From assembly GCA_902461935.1 (NCBI GenBank), contig CABPZP010000001.1:1-64000 (forward strand): a DNA stretch of 64,000 nt, written 5' to 3'. Below, piece after piece: positions 1 to 7,319 of this stretch. Both the position numbers and the translations under genes were made by a program. The stretch comes from Merdicola sp905200315. Lineage in GTDB: Bacteria > Bacillota > Clostridia > TANB77 > CAG-508. The notes beneath the pieces are model-generated. The model saw only the letters and a program-made list of their open reading frames with translations, had not been told where the DNA came from and made no database searches. Numbering within the stretch: position 1 is the first letter of the stretch; every line of letters begins with the position of its first letter.

Positions 1-250
1 AACTCTTTGTCAATACTTTTTTAAAAAATATTTTAATATTTTTTATTTGTATTTTGACAAAATAAAAATTAGTAATTTCTTGCATTTTTTATTTCATTTG
101 CATATTTTTTATTACTAATTATTTATCGTTTCTTATTATATTTTTTCGTTCGTTACAAAGTTCTTGCTTATATTAACATATATAATTATTAATGTCAATA
201 ATTATTTTGAATTTTTTTCAGTTTTTTTGTAGAATCTTTAAATTCAACTA
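1..250. other. AT-rich intergenic edge, no gene seen
   Basis: This stretch is almost entirely A and T and carries no convincing reading frame, ribosome site or RNA gene. It is the downstream flank of the minus-strand spoIIQ gene and continues off the left edge of the window. A TTGACA-like hexamer is present near position 54, but no matching -10 element follows at normal spacing. Confidence 0.5.
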
Positions 251-276
251 AAAAAGACATGCAGTACATGTCTTTT
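251..276 (-). terminator. Terminator of spoIIQ
   Basis: A perfect inverted repeat, AAAAGACATG and its complement around a 5-base loop, lies just downstream of the spoIIQ stop codon. A T-rich run follows on the minus strand, as in an intrinsic terminator. Confidence 0.8.
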
Positions 277-282
277 AGTCTT

Positions 283-1086
283 CTATTTTAAATATGTTGC
301 TGGATCTACATTTACATTATCTTTTAATATTTCAAAGTGTAAATGTGTATCATCTGAGCTTTCAAATATTGCTGTATTTCCTACAGTACCTATTGTTTGT
401 CCTTTTTGTACTTTCTCTCCTTCTACTACAAATTCACTTGTTAGTAAATTTGCATATACTGTTTTAAAACCATTGTCATGTTCTATTGTTATTGTTAAGC
501 CATATCTTGGATCATTTTTTATTGTTTTTACAGTTCCATCTGCTGCTGCTTTTACAACTTCTGTTTTTTCTGCTCTTAAGTCTATTCCATTGTGTGTTAT
601 CCATTCATTTAAAGTTTCTGAAAATACTAGGTTTTCTTGTGCAAATTCTTTCATAATGTCACCTGAAACTGGTCTTTCAAAAGTAACTTCTTTATTTTCT
701 TCTGCTTTTTGTGCATTTGTTTCTTTTTCAGCATTTTCTTTTACTTTATTTCTTGTACTTTGTTTTGCTGTATTTGTATTTGATATTGTATTTTTTGTAT
801 TTTCCATATTGCTTGTATTAATTGCAATTTTTTCTGTGTTTGTGTTATTTACTTCATCTTTACTCTCTTCTACTGTTTTACCTATAGATGAACTAGCATC
901 TTCTAAATCTGTAGTATTAAGGTTTGAAAATTCTTGCATACTTAAATTATCTGTATTTGTTTTTGAACTTCCATATATAATGTATGCTATTGCAAATACT
1001 ACAAGAAATAATGCTATTGCTGCGGCTCCCCAATAATAGATATTTAAATTTTTATTATTTTTTTGGTTTCTATTTTCTCTTCTCAT
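283..1086 (-). CDS. spoIIQ: SpoIIQ-like M23 metallopeptidase-fold protein
   Basis: SpoIIQ is the forespore protein that crosses the intermembrane space and pairs with SpoIIIAH during engulfment. The 267-residue product has a basic N-terminus, one membrane segment at about residues 17-39, a polar Ser/Asn/Thr/Glu-rich linker to about 135, and a C-terminal LytM/M23 domain. Both zinc motifs are intact: HNGID, and HLHFE near residue 250. Bacillus SpoIIQ has lost a zinc ligand, while clostridial forms keep it. The position directly after spoIID is the clostridial arrangement and supports the name over a generic M23 peptidase. GGAGGATT precedes the ATG. A sigma-F-like promoter lies upstream. Confidence 0.85.
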   Translation of the reverse strand: MRRENRNQKNNKNLNIYYWGAAAIALFLVVFAIAYIIYGSSKTNTDNLSMQEFSNLNTTDLEDASSSIGKTVEESKDEVNNTNTEKIAINTSNMENTKNTISNTNTAKQSTRNKVKENAEKETNAQKAEENKEVTFERPVSGDIMKEFAQENLVFSETLNEWITHNGIDLRAEKTEVVKAAADGTVKTIKNDPRYGLTITIEHDNGFKTVYANLLTSEFVVEGEKVQKGQTIGTVGNTAIFESSDDTHLHFEILKDNVNVDPATYLK

Positions 1087-1119
1087 ATAATCCTCCTAAA
1101 TAACTTTTTATTTATTAGG

Positions 1120-1147
1120 ATTATTTCCAAAATTTTTCTTATTATAC
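1120..1147 (-). promoter_or_regulatory. Candidate sigma-F promoter of spoIIQ
   Basis: On the minus strand GTATA is followed after 14 bases by GGAAATAAT. These fit the sigma-F -35 (GYWTA) and -10 (GGNRANANT) patterns, with a spacer one base shorter than the usual 15. It lies about 35 bases upstream of the spoIIQ start, where sigma-F control is expected. Confidence 0.5.
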
Positions 1148-1171
1148 AAATTATTTTATAATTATGTTTTA

Positions 1172-2173
1172 TTAATAATCTATTATTTCAACTCCTGTAT
1201 AAAAGTGTTTTATTATTTCTTCAAAATTTGAACCTTGTTTTGCCATTGCATCTGCTCCTGTTTGACTCATTCCAACTCCGTGTCCATAACCTTTTACATT
1301 AAATTTTATTGTTGTTTCGTTTATTGTGAATTCAAAGTTAGTAGATTTTAACCCAAAAATTGTTCTTGCTTCTACTCCTGATAGATTTTTGTTTCCTACT
1401 TTCAGTGTTTTTACTCTTCCACTTTGTGTGTATTCTAATATTTGTATTGCGTTTTCTTCTTGCCAATTTATTTGAAAATCGCTATATTTTTCTTTTACTT
1501 TTTGCTCTAATTCTTCTTTTGACATTTCAACTTCTGATGAGTATTGTGTGTAACTATCTTCTCCTGCTGTTGTTACCGACTGCAAGTATTCATATCCGCT
1601 TCCTCCCCAAACATTTATTGGAATTTCTGTTGTTCCTCCACTGTTTGAATGAAAGAATGCATCTATTGGTTCTCCTTTATATGTAATAATTTTTCCTTTT
1701 GTACTATCTACTGCACTAACAATTTTATTCCAATTTGTTTCTCTTTCACTTTCTTCCCACTTGCTTAACCTATCTTCCTTTGTTATCCATGCTTGGCAAC
1801 ATTTAGAATCATCACATATACTTGCACCTTCATGTTTGTTATTGCTGTGTATAATAGTATAAATTGTGTAAGTTCTTGCAACAACTGCCTGTGCTTTTAG
1901 CGCTTCTTGCTCAAAACTTGCAGGCATTTCACTAGAAACTACACCATATAAGTATTCATCTAAATTTATTTTTTGAATTTCTCCTGTTTTACTATGTAAT
2001 AATTTTATTGTTGAATATTCTTTATAATTATATGGTGTTTTATTTTCTTCCTTTTGTGTTTCTGCATTTTCAGAAGTTTCTACTGTTTTTGTTTCAAATT
2101 TATTTGTAAAAATAAAAGGTATTATAAAACATATAACTACAAACCCTACTATATACAAAAATATCTTTTTCAC
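1172..2173 (-). CDS. spoIID: Stage II sporulation protein D
   Basis: SpoIID is a membrane-anchored lytic transglycosylase that degrades peptidoglycan for mother-cell engulfment. The 333-residue protein has an N-terminal membrane anchor (about residues 5-24). The SpoIID core follows, with EYLYGVVSSEMPASF containing the catalytic Glu region, then QAVVARTY, a Cys-rich stretch (CDDSKCC), SNSGGTTE, and a C-terminal GYGHGVGMSQ motif. Length and motifs match the family. It starts 11 bases after the sigF stop and is followed by spoIIQ, so sigF, spoIID and spoIIQ form a compact sporulation block. A sigma-E promoter would have to lie inside sigF; none was pinned down. Confidence 0.95.
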   Translation of the reverse strand: MKKIFLYIVGFVVICFIIPFIFTNKFETKTVETSENAETQKEENKTPYNYKEYSTIKLLHSKTGEIQKINLDEYLYGVVSSEMPASFEQEALKAQAVVARTYTIYTIIHSNNKHEGASICDDSKCCQAWITKEDRLSKWEESERETNWNKIVSAVDSTKGKIITYKGEPIDAFFHSNSGGTTEIPINVWGGSGYEYLQSVTTAGEDSYTQYSSEVEMSKEELEQKVKEKYSDFQINWQEENAIQILEYTQSGRVKTLKVGNKNLSGVEARTIFGLKSTNFEFTINETTIKFNVKGYGHGVGMSQTGADAMAKQGSNFEEIIKHFYTGVEIIDY

Positions 2174-2184
2174 ATTCTTCTCCT

Positions 2185-2904
2185 TTATGATATTAATTTC
2201 ACTTTCATTGAATTTAATATTTTCTTTTCTATTCTAGATACTTGTACTTGTGATATTCCTAGTATTTTTGCTACTTGAGTCTGTGTTTTATCTTTATAAT
2301 ACCTTAATAATATTATTTCTTTTTCTTTTTCTTCTAAATTAGAAATTGCTTCTTTTAATGCTATATTATTTGTAATAATTTCCGATTCATCTTTATTTGA
2401 TGAAATTCTATCTAAAATATTTATTCCATCTTCATCATTTGAATTTGTTGGTGAATAAATAGATTCTACAACCTGTTTAGATTCCATTGCCATTGCTATT
2501 TCTTCTTTACTTACCTTTAGTTTACTTGCAATTTCCTCTATTCCAAGTTCGATTCCTTTTGCTAAATATTCTTTTTGAATTACTGCAATTTTAGTAGATA
2601 ATTCTTTTAAGCTTCTGCTTACTTTTACAGGGCCATCATCTCTTATAAATCTCTTTATTTCCCCTAATATATATGGTACAGCATACGTTGATAGCTTTAC
2701 CTCGTAATCTGTATCAAATCTTTTTATTGCTTTTACAAAACCCATCATACCAATTTGGTATAAATCATCTATTTCATAGCCTCTACCTACAAATCTTTTA
2801 ACAATATTGTAAACTAGGCCCTTATTATTTTCTACTAATTCATTAAACTTTTCTTTATCACCTTGCTTTGCAAGAATTATATCCTTTGTATTATTTTCAT
2901 ACAT
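2185..2904 (-). CDS. sigF: RNA polymerase sigma-F factor
   Basis: Sigma-F (SpoIIAC) is the first forespore-specific sigma factor. The 239-residue protein has region 2 (GLVYNIVKRFVGRGYEIDDLYQIGMMGFVKAIKRF is split over residues 29-63), with the DLYQIG and FDTDYEVKLSTYAVPYI signatures. A region 3 follows, and region 4 has an HTH (QTQVAKILGISQVQVSRIEKK region near residues 205-228). The order after spoIIAB confirms sigma-F rather than sigma-G. The start has AAGGAAAT upstream. The operon here is spoIIAA, spoIIAB, sigF, with repeats inserted between the first two genes. Confidence 0.95.
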   Translation of the reverse strand: MYENNTKDIILAKQGDKEKFNELVENNKGLVYNIVKRFVGRGYEIDDLYQIGMMGFVKAIKRFDTDYEVKLSTYAVPYILGEIKRFIRDDGPVKVSRSLKELSTKIAVIQKEYLAKGIELGIEEIASKLKVSKEEIAMAMESKQVVESIYSPTNSNDEDGINILDRISSNKDESEIITNNIALKEAISNLEEKEKEIILLRYYKDKTQTQVAKILGISQVQVSRIEKKILNSMKVKLIS

Positions 2905-2925
2905 AGAAATTTCCTTTCTCTTTAT

Positions 2926-3414
2926 TTAATTTGCTCTCATTGAAAATTTATTTGCTCCATCAAATAAGTTTTCAATATTTTCAGGCTTTTTTATTAGTTT
3001 TTTCATTGTAACTTTTGTTCCAAGTCCTAAAACAGACTCAACTTGCATTTCATCCATAAAACTTTCCATTATAGTAAATCCCATTCCGCTTCTTTCTAAA
3101 TCTCCTTTTGATGTGTATAATGGTTGTTTTGCAAGTTCTATATTTTCAATTCCTTTTCCTGTATCAGAAATTTCTATAGAAATTGTATTGGCAAAAATTC
3201 TTGCAACAATTTTTATTATTCCTTCTGTATTTTCATAACCATGAATAATTGAATTTGTTACAGCCTCAGATACTGCTGTTTTTATGTCTGCAAGTTCCTC
3301 TATTGTAGGATCTAATTGTGCTGCAAATGCAGCAACAGTAACACGAGCAAAAGCCTCGTTGTTAGATTTACTTAAAAATTCCAATTTCATTTCATTTTCA
3401 TATAAACTTTTCAT
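2926..3414 (-). CDS. spoIIAB: Anti-sigma F factor SpoIIAB
   Basis: SpoIIAB is a kinase of the GHKL fold that sequesters sigma-F and phosphorylates SpoIIAA. The product begins MKSLYENEMKLEF; this ATG at 3414 is preceded by AAAGGAAA and is chosen over upstream in-frame codons that lie in repeat DNA. Visible motifs are the N box (AVSEAVTNSIIHGYEN), the G1 box (ISDTGKGI) and the G2 region (SGMGFTIMESFMD). At about 162 residues it is slightly longer than the usual ~145 because of a C-terminal tail. Its upstream neighbour spoIIAA is about 390 bases away, which is unusual because the pair is normally tightly coupled. Confidence 0.95.
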   Translation of the reverse strand: MKSLYENEMKLEFLSKSNNEAFARVTVAAFAAQLDPTIEELADIKTAVSEAVTNSIIHGYENTEGIIKIVARIFANTISIEISDTGKGIENIELAKQPLYTSKGDLERSGMGFTIMESFMDEMQVESVLGLGTKVTMKKLIKKPENIENLFDGANKFSMRAN

Positions 3415-3449
3415 TTTAAATTTCCTTTCTTTTTTGTTATTTTCTATAA

Positions 3450-3545
3450 GGGCATACAGAAGTGTCTGCCCCAACAATGTTTAAGATTATTTTTATTAAT
3501 TTTTTCGGGTCGCCGGGGACGTCGACCCCTACAACGTTTGACATT
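3450..3545. repeat. Two family A palindromic repeats
   Basis: Two copies of the dispersed family A repeat lie side by side (about 3450-3484 and 3506-3545). Each has a palindromic core (GGGCATACAGAAGTGTCTGCCC; GGGTCGCCGGGGACGTCGACCC, both split here only by loops) followed by a conserved flank of the form CCCCTACAACGTTTGACATT. They sit between spoIIAA and spoIIAB, ahead of the spoIIAB ribosome site. Confidence 0.8.
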
Positions 3546-3562
3546 ATTTTTTATAACATAAT

Positions 3563-3774
3563 AAATATATTTGTTTTGAAATACCGCGTAAGCGACCAAA
3601 CGAGCAGACTTTCTGCGAGTGCGATTTGGAGCAATCTTCCTTTTTTTAATTTATATTTTAGCTATGTAAATATATAAAATAATTTTATATAAAATTAATT
3701 CTGTGCTAAATGGTCTATTGACCATTTTCAAATCCGAAGATTGCGACACCAAGGTATAAAAAACAATATATTTA
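3563..3774. repeat. Family B MITE-like repeat, copy 1
   Basis: This is a full copy of a roughly 210-base element with imperfect terminal inverted repeats. The left end reads ATATTTGTTTTGAAATACCG and the right end is the complement of ATATTGTTTTTTATACCTTG. Internal inverted segments GCAATCTTCC and GAAGATTGC face each other, and a small hairpin GCAGA-CTT-TCTGC lies near the left end. It has no coding capacity. It is inserted within the spoIIA operon. Confidence 0.8.
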
Positions 3775-3807
3775 TTATGTTTATTATTTTATATTGACAT
3801 TTTTTTA

Positions 3808-4134
3808 TCAAATAGCAAATTTAAAATTATCATAAATAGGTATAACCTTTAGTGCTCCTGACATTTCTAAAATCTTTTTTGTACTTTTACTTACATTTAT
3901 TAACCCTAAATCTCCACTAAGCATTGTAGCAAGTTTAAATCTACCAAGTAAAAATCCTATTCCGCTACTATCCATGAAGTTAACACTATTAAAATCAAAT
4001 ATAACTTTTTTAGGCATATGTCTTTCAATTTCATAATCTATTTTCCTCCTTAGTTCTTCTGTTTTACAATGGTCTATTTCTTCAGTTAATTCAACAAGCA
4101 ATAACTTGTCCTTTTCTAGATAATTTATTTTCAA
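3808..4134 (-). CDS. spoIIAA: Anti-sigma F factor antagonist SpoIIAA
   Basis: SpoIIAA is the STAS-domain protein that, when dephosphorylated by SpoIIE, releases sigma-F from SpoIIAB. The 108-residue product carries the phosphorylation motif DSSGIGF near residue 57 and has the normal family length. The start is TTG at 4134, chosen because GAGGAGGT lies seven bases upstream and no better in-frame start exists. A promoter of the sigma-A type is visible upstream. spoIIAB follows only after a repeat-filled gap of about 390 bases, which should alter the coupling of antagonist and anti-sigma synthesis (inference). Confidence 0.95.
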   Translation of the reverse strand: MKINYLEKDKLLLVELTEEIDHCKTEELRRKIDYEIERHMPKKVIFDFNSVNFMDSSGIGFLLGRFKLATMLSGDLGLINVSKSTKKILEMSGALKVIPIYDNFKFAI

Positions 4135-4163
4135 ATTAATTACCTCCTCTTTAGTTTTTTATA

Positions 4164-4192
4164 ATTATACTCTTACTGGTAATTTTTTCCAA
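4164..4192 (-). promoter_or_regulatory. Sigma-A type promoter of spoIIAA
   Basis: TTGGAA and TATAAT are separated by exactly 17 bases on the minus strand, about 30 bases before the spoIIAA start. The fit to vegetative promoters is good. spoIIA is sigma-H dependent in Bacillus; no clear sigma-H box was seen here. Confidence 0.6.
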
Positions 4193-4237
4193 TAGCAAAA
4201 CATAGGAAGTTTTAGCGAAAAATAAGAACTTTTCGAC

Positions 4238-4273
4238 AAAAAAATCCACACATAAAATATGTGGATTTTTTTA
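4238..4273. terminator. Bidirectional hairpin between divergent genes
   Basis: ATCCACA and TGTGGAT form a stem flanked by A-rich and T-rich runs, so it reads as a terminator on both strands. It lies between the divergent genes spoIIAA and asnB, where no transcript should end. It could be a leader attenuator of asnB or a relic; no T-box motif accompanies it. Confidence 0.5.
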
Positions 4274-4394
4274 TTTTTCTATTATGTATAAATATATGGT
4301 AAATATAAATTGTTGCATAATTATTGTAATTTTTAACAAATACTAATGTAATTACATATAATTTATAAGAAATTTGTATTTTGGAGGATTTGTA

Positions 4395-6242
4395 ATGTGT
4401 GGTTTAGTTGGTTTTGTTAACTATAAAAAAGATGTTAGTTCTTACAAAAATGTTTTGTGTAATATGACTGAATCTCTTCAAAAAAGAGGTCCTGATGAAC
4501 TTGGTTATTACATAAACGATAATGTTGCTCTCGGTCATAGACGTTTAATTGTTATTGACCCAGATGGCGGTAAGCAACCTATGATTGAAACATATTCTTA
4601 TGGCGAATATGTTATTGTTTACAATGGTCAAATTTATAATACAAAAGAATTAAGAAAAACTTTAATTGAAAATGGTTTTGAATTTTCTGGACATTGCGAT
4701 ACAGAAGTTTTACTTAAAAGTTTCATTCATTATGGTTACGATGTTCCTAAGCATTTGAATGGTATTTTTTCTTTTGCTATTTGGAACACCGCTAAACATG
4801 AATTATTTCTAGCAAGAGATCATTTTGGAATTAAACCTTTATTTTATACTTTTTGTAATGATTCTTTAATTTTTGCTTCAGAAATTAAAGCATTATTTAA
4901 ATATCCTGGTGTAGATAAAGTTTTAGCTACTCAAGGCATTTCAGAATTATTTGGAATAGGTCCTGCTCATACTCCTGGAACAACTGTATTTAAAAATATT
5001 TTTGAAATAAAACCTGCTCATTTTGGAATTTATAATAAAGATGGTTTGCATTTAGAAAGATATTGGAAATTGGAAACTAAAAAACATACAGATAATTTTG
5101 AAGAAACTTGTGATAAGGTTCATTTTTTATTAGATGATGCTATTCAAAGGCAGCTTGTTTCAGATGCTCCTTTATGTGTTATGCTTTCAGGTGGTTTAGA
5201 TTCTAGCATTATTGTTGCATATGCTAGTAACTATTGTAAAAAGAATGGCTTAAAACCAATAGATACTTTTTCCGTGGACTATGTAGATAATGATAAAAAC
5301 TTTGTAAAAAGTGATTTTCAACCTAATTCTGATAATTATTATATAGATTTAATGAGAAAAAAATTTGAAACAAATCATCATAAAATAGTAATAGATACAC
5401 CAGAACTAGCTGAAAGTTTAGAAGATGCAATGATAGCGCGTGATTTTCCTGGTATGGCAGATGTTGATTCTTCTTTTTTACTATTTTGCAAAAACATAAA
5501 AAAAGAAGCTACAGTTTGTTTGTCTGGTGAGTGTTCAGATGAAATTTTTGCAGGCTATCCTTGGTTTTTCCGTGAAGATGCCCTAAACAGTGGAACTTTT
5601 CCTTGGTCTATAGCAATAGATGAAAGACAACAAATATTAAATCCTAGTATTGGAGAAAAAATCAATTTAAAAGATTATATAGATTTTAGATATAATGAGA
5701 GCTTAAATGAAATAGAGTTTTTGGATTCAGATTCAAAAGAAACTACAGAAAAAAGAAAGATAACTTATTTAACAATGAACTGGTTTATGCAAACACTTTT
5801 AGATAGGTCGGATAGAACTTCTATGTACAACGGTTTAGAGCTTCGTGTACCTTTCTGCGATTATAGATTAGTTCAATATATGTGGAATGTACCTTGGGAA
5901 ATGAAAGCTTTAAATGGCAGAGAAAAAGGATTACTTCGTTATGTTGTAAAAGATTTATTACCAACAGAAATTGTAGATAGAAAAAAATCACCGTATCCTA
6001 AAACACATAACCCAAACTATTTAGCCAAAGTTAAACAAATGCTTACAGAAATAATGAATAAGCCTGATGCACCTATTAATGAATTATTAAATAGAAAATA
6101 TATTTTGGAAATACTAGAAACTGACGGAAAAGCATTTTCAAGACCATGGTTTGGTCAGCTTATGACTGGTCCTCAACTTATGGCTTATTTATGTCAGGTT
6201 AATATGTGGCTTGAAAGGTATCAACCTAAAATAGAATTATAA
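4395..6242 (+). CDS. asnB: Asparagine synthase (glutamine-hydrolysing)
   Basis: AsnB makes asparagine from aspartate, glutamine and ATP. The start at 4395 gives MCGLVGF, so that Cys2 becomes the N-terminal nucleophile of the class II glutaminase domain; GGAGG lies eight bases upstream. An upstream in-frame ATG at 4374 would bury this cysteine and is rejected. The glutaminase domain fills about residues 2-200 (RGPDE, YNGQIYN, DHFGIKPL). The synthetase domain follows, with the PPi loop SGGLDSS near residue 260 and SGECSDEIFAGYPWF. Length is 615 residues. It is one of few plus-strand genes here and stands alone, with no operon partner. Confidence 0.95.
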   Translation: MCGLVGFVNYKKDVSSYKNVLCNMTESLQKRGPDELGYYINDNVALGHRRLIVIDPDGGKQPMIETYSYGEYVIVYNGQIYNTKELRKTLIENGFEFSGHCDTEVLLKSFIHYGYDVPKHLNGIFSFAIWNTAKHELFLARDHFGIKPLFYTFCNDSLIFASEIKALFKYPGVDKVLATQGISELFGIGPAHTPGTTVFKNIFEIKPAHFGIYNKDGLHLERYWKLETKKHTDNFEETCDKVHFLLDDAIQRQLVSDAPLCVMLSGGLDSSIIVAYASNYCKKNGLKPIDTFSVDYVDNDKNFVKSDFQPNSDNYYIDLMRKKFETNHHKIVIDTPELAESLEDAMIARDFPGMADVDSSFLLFCKNIKKEATVCLSGECSDEIFAGYPWFFREDALNSGTFPWSIAIDERQQILNPSIGEKINLKDYIDFRYNESLNEIEFLDSDSKETTEKRKITYLTMNWFMQTLLDRSDRTSMYNGLELRVPFCDYRLVQYMWNVPWEMKALNGREKGLLRYVVKDLLPTEIVDRKKSPYPKTHNPNYLAKVKQMLTEIMNKPDAPINELLNRKYILEILETDGKAFSRPWFGQLMTGPQLMAYLCQVNMWLERYQPKIEL

Positions 6243-6259
6243 AAATAAAAAAGCCACAC

Positions 6260-6372
6260 GGGGTCGCACTAAGAACGACGACCCCTACAGCGTCTGATAT
6301 GATATTTTATAAAAAACAATTTATTTGTCATTTTATATTATCGGGTCGTCGAGGACGCCGACCCCTACAACA
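6260..6372. repeat. Two family A repeats after asnB
   Basis: A degenerate family A copy (6260-6302) and a well-kept one (6342-6372, core GGGTCGTCGAGGACGCCGACCC split by its loop) fill the gap between asnB and the convergent tdk gene. Both end in the conserved CCCCTACA flank. Confidence 0.75.
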
Positions 6373-6389
6373 AAAATAGAATTTTTTTA

Positions 6390-6448
6390 TAATAAAAGGT
6401 CGCTAACCCTAGGCTACTTTTTCAGCAGCCTCGCTAACCCGAGGCCTT
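6390..6448 (-). terminator. Tandem duplicated hairpins, terminator of tdk
   Basis: Directly after the tdk stop two related hairpins follow on the minus strand. The first is GCCTCG-ggttag-CGAGGC, perfectly paired. The second shares the GGGTTAGCGA loop segment but is less perfect, and ends in CCTTTTATT. The pair looks like a duplicated terminator unit. Confidence 0.65.
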
Positions 6449-6985
6449 TTACTCACCTCTTATTAATTTTTCATAGCAACTGCTACATACTGGCATGTAT
6501 TGACTGTCACCTATTAAGATGTCTCCATCTTTTTTTGTTTTACAATAACTGTATACAGCATTTTCCGATTTACAACATTCACATATTGATGTCATCATTT
6601 TTACATTGTCTGAATTGCAAAGTAATTCTCCCATTTTTCCAAATGGTTTTCGTTCTGCTGTTAGGTTTAGTCCAGATATAAAGAATTTCTTTCCTTTTGA
6701 AGCTAGTTTTTGTATTGTATTTACATCGCCTTCTAAAAATTGAAATTCGTCTATACAATATACATCTGCATCGTAATCTTCTATTTCATTTATACTTTTT
6801 ATATTTATTGCAGGAAATTTATTTCCATTTCTATCTGCTATATCATCATTTGAAAATCTATTGTCTATTATTGGTTTAAATACTTTTACGTCTTTACCTG
6901 CTATAGATTGTCTATTTGCTGCATTTATTAGCATTTGACTTTTACCACATTTCATTGGTCCTGAAAAAACATTTATATTTCCCAT
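6449..6985 (-). CDS. tdk: Thymidine kinase (type II, TK1-like)
   Basis: This enzyme phosphorylates thymidine in the pyrimidine salvage pathway. The protein begins with a beta strand and Walker A loop (SGPMKCGKS), has the Walker B/catalytic segment CIDEFQFLEGD near residue 90, and a C-terminal zinc ribbon with paired cysteines (CECC, and CSSC near the end). At about 178 residues it is near the family norm of ~190. The ATG at 6985 is preferred because GGAG lies six bases upstream; an ATG 12 bases earlier is possible but has a weaker site. It is the last gene of the mutS-small protein-tdk run. Confidence 0.88.
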   Translation of the reverse strand: MGNINVFSGPMKCGKSQMLINAANRQSIAGKDVKVFKPIIDNRFSNDDIADRNGNKFPAINIKSINEIEDYDADVYCIDEFQFLEGDVNTIQKLASKGKKFFISGLNLTAERKPFGKMGELLCNSDNVKMMTSICECCKSENAVYSYCKTKKDGDILIGDSQYMPVCSSCYEKLIRGE

Positions 6986-7000
6986 TTTTTTCTCCATGTT

Positions 7001-7306
7001 TTATCTTTCTTTTTCTTCTATTTCTTTTATTATTTTATCTACATTTCTTTGTTGCGGATTTGGTGAGTTAGTTAAATATCTTTTTACATGTTTTTCTTCT
7101 ATCTCTTTTGCTTCCTTTAATATTTTATTTTTTTCTCCTTTTATGATCTTATTTACAGCGCTTTGACCTGTTGCTTTCATTATTTCTTCTGCTTTTCTTT
7201 TTTCTTCACTTTCACGTGCTTTTTCTTGTTCTATAATTTCGTTTACTTTTTTTTGCTTTGTTCCTTTAAGAATTTCTTCTATTCTTCTTTTTTCTTCCTT
7301 TTTCAT
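7001..7306 (-). CDS. Small charged coiled-coil protein of unknown function
   Basis: Function is not recognised. The 101-residue product is extremely rich in Lys and Glu and predicted by eye to be a long helix. It contains two clear internal repeats of about 24 residues (RIEEILKGTKQKKVNEII and KAEEIMKATGQSAVNKII) and a weaker third ending VDKIIKEIEEK. The start has GAGGTG upstream. It lies 13 bases after mutS and just before tdk, so it is probably cotranscribed with them. No cysteine, signal peptide or membrane segment is visible. It may be a nucleic-acid or protein-binding helix, but that is a guess. Confidence 0.7.
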   Translation of the reverse strand: MKKEEKRRIEEILKGTKQKKVNEIIEQEKARESEEKRKAEEIMKATGQSAVNKIIKGEKNKILKEAKEIEEKHVKRYLTNSPNPQQRNVDKIIKEIEEKER

Positions 7307-7319
7307 AATTACACCTCTT

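Noticed and set aside
473..1036. Long plus-strand frames opposite spoIIQ, mutS, polC, pheT and others
   Set aside because: They are shadows of minus-strand genes: rich in Leu, Phe and Ser, without ribosome sites or recognisable domains.
4238..4394. T-box or riboswitch ahead of asnB
   Set aside because: A hairpin is present but there is no T-box sequence, specifier loop or other known riboswitch motif.
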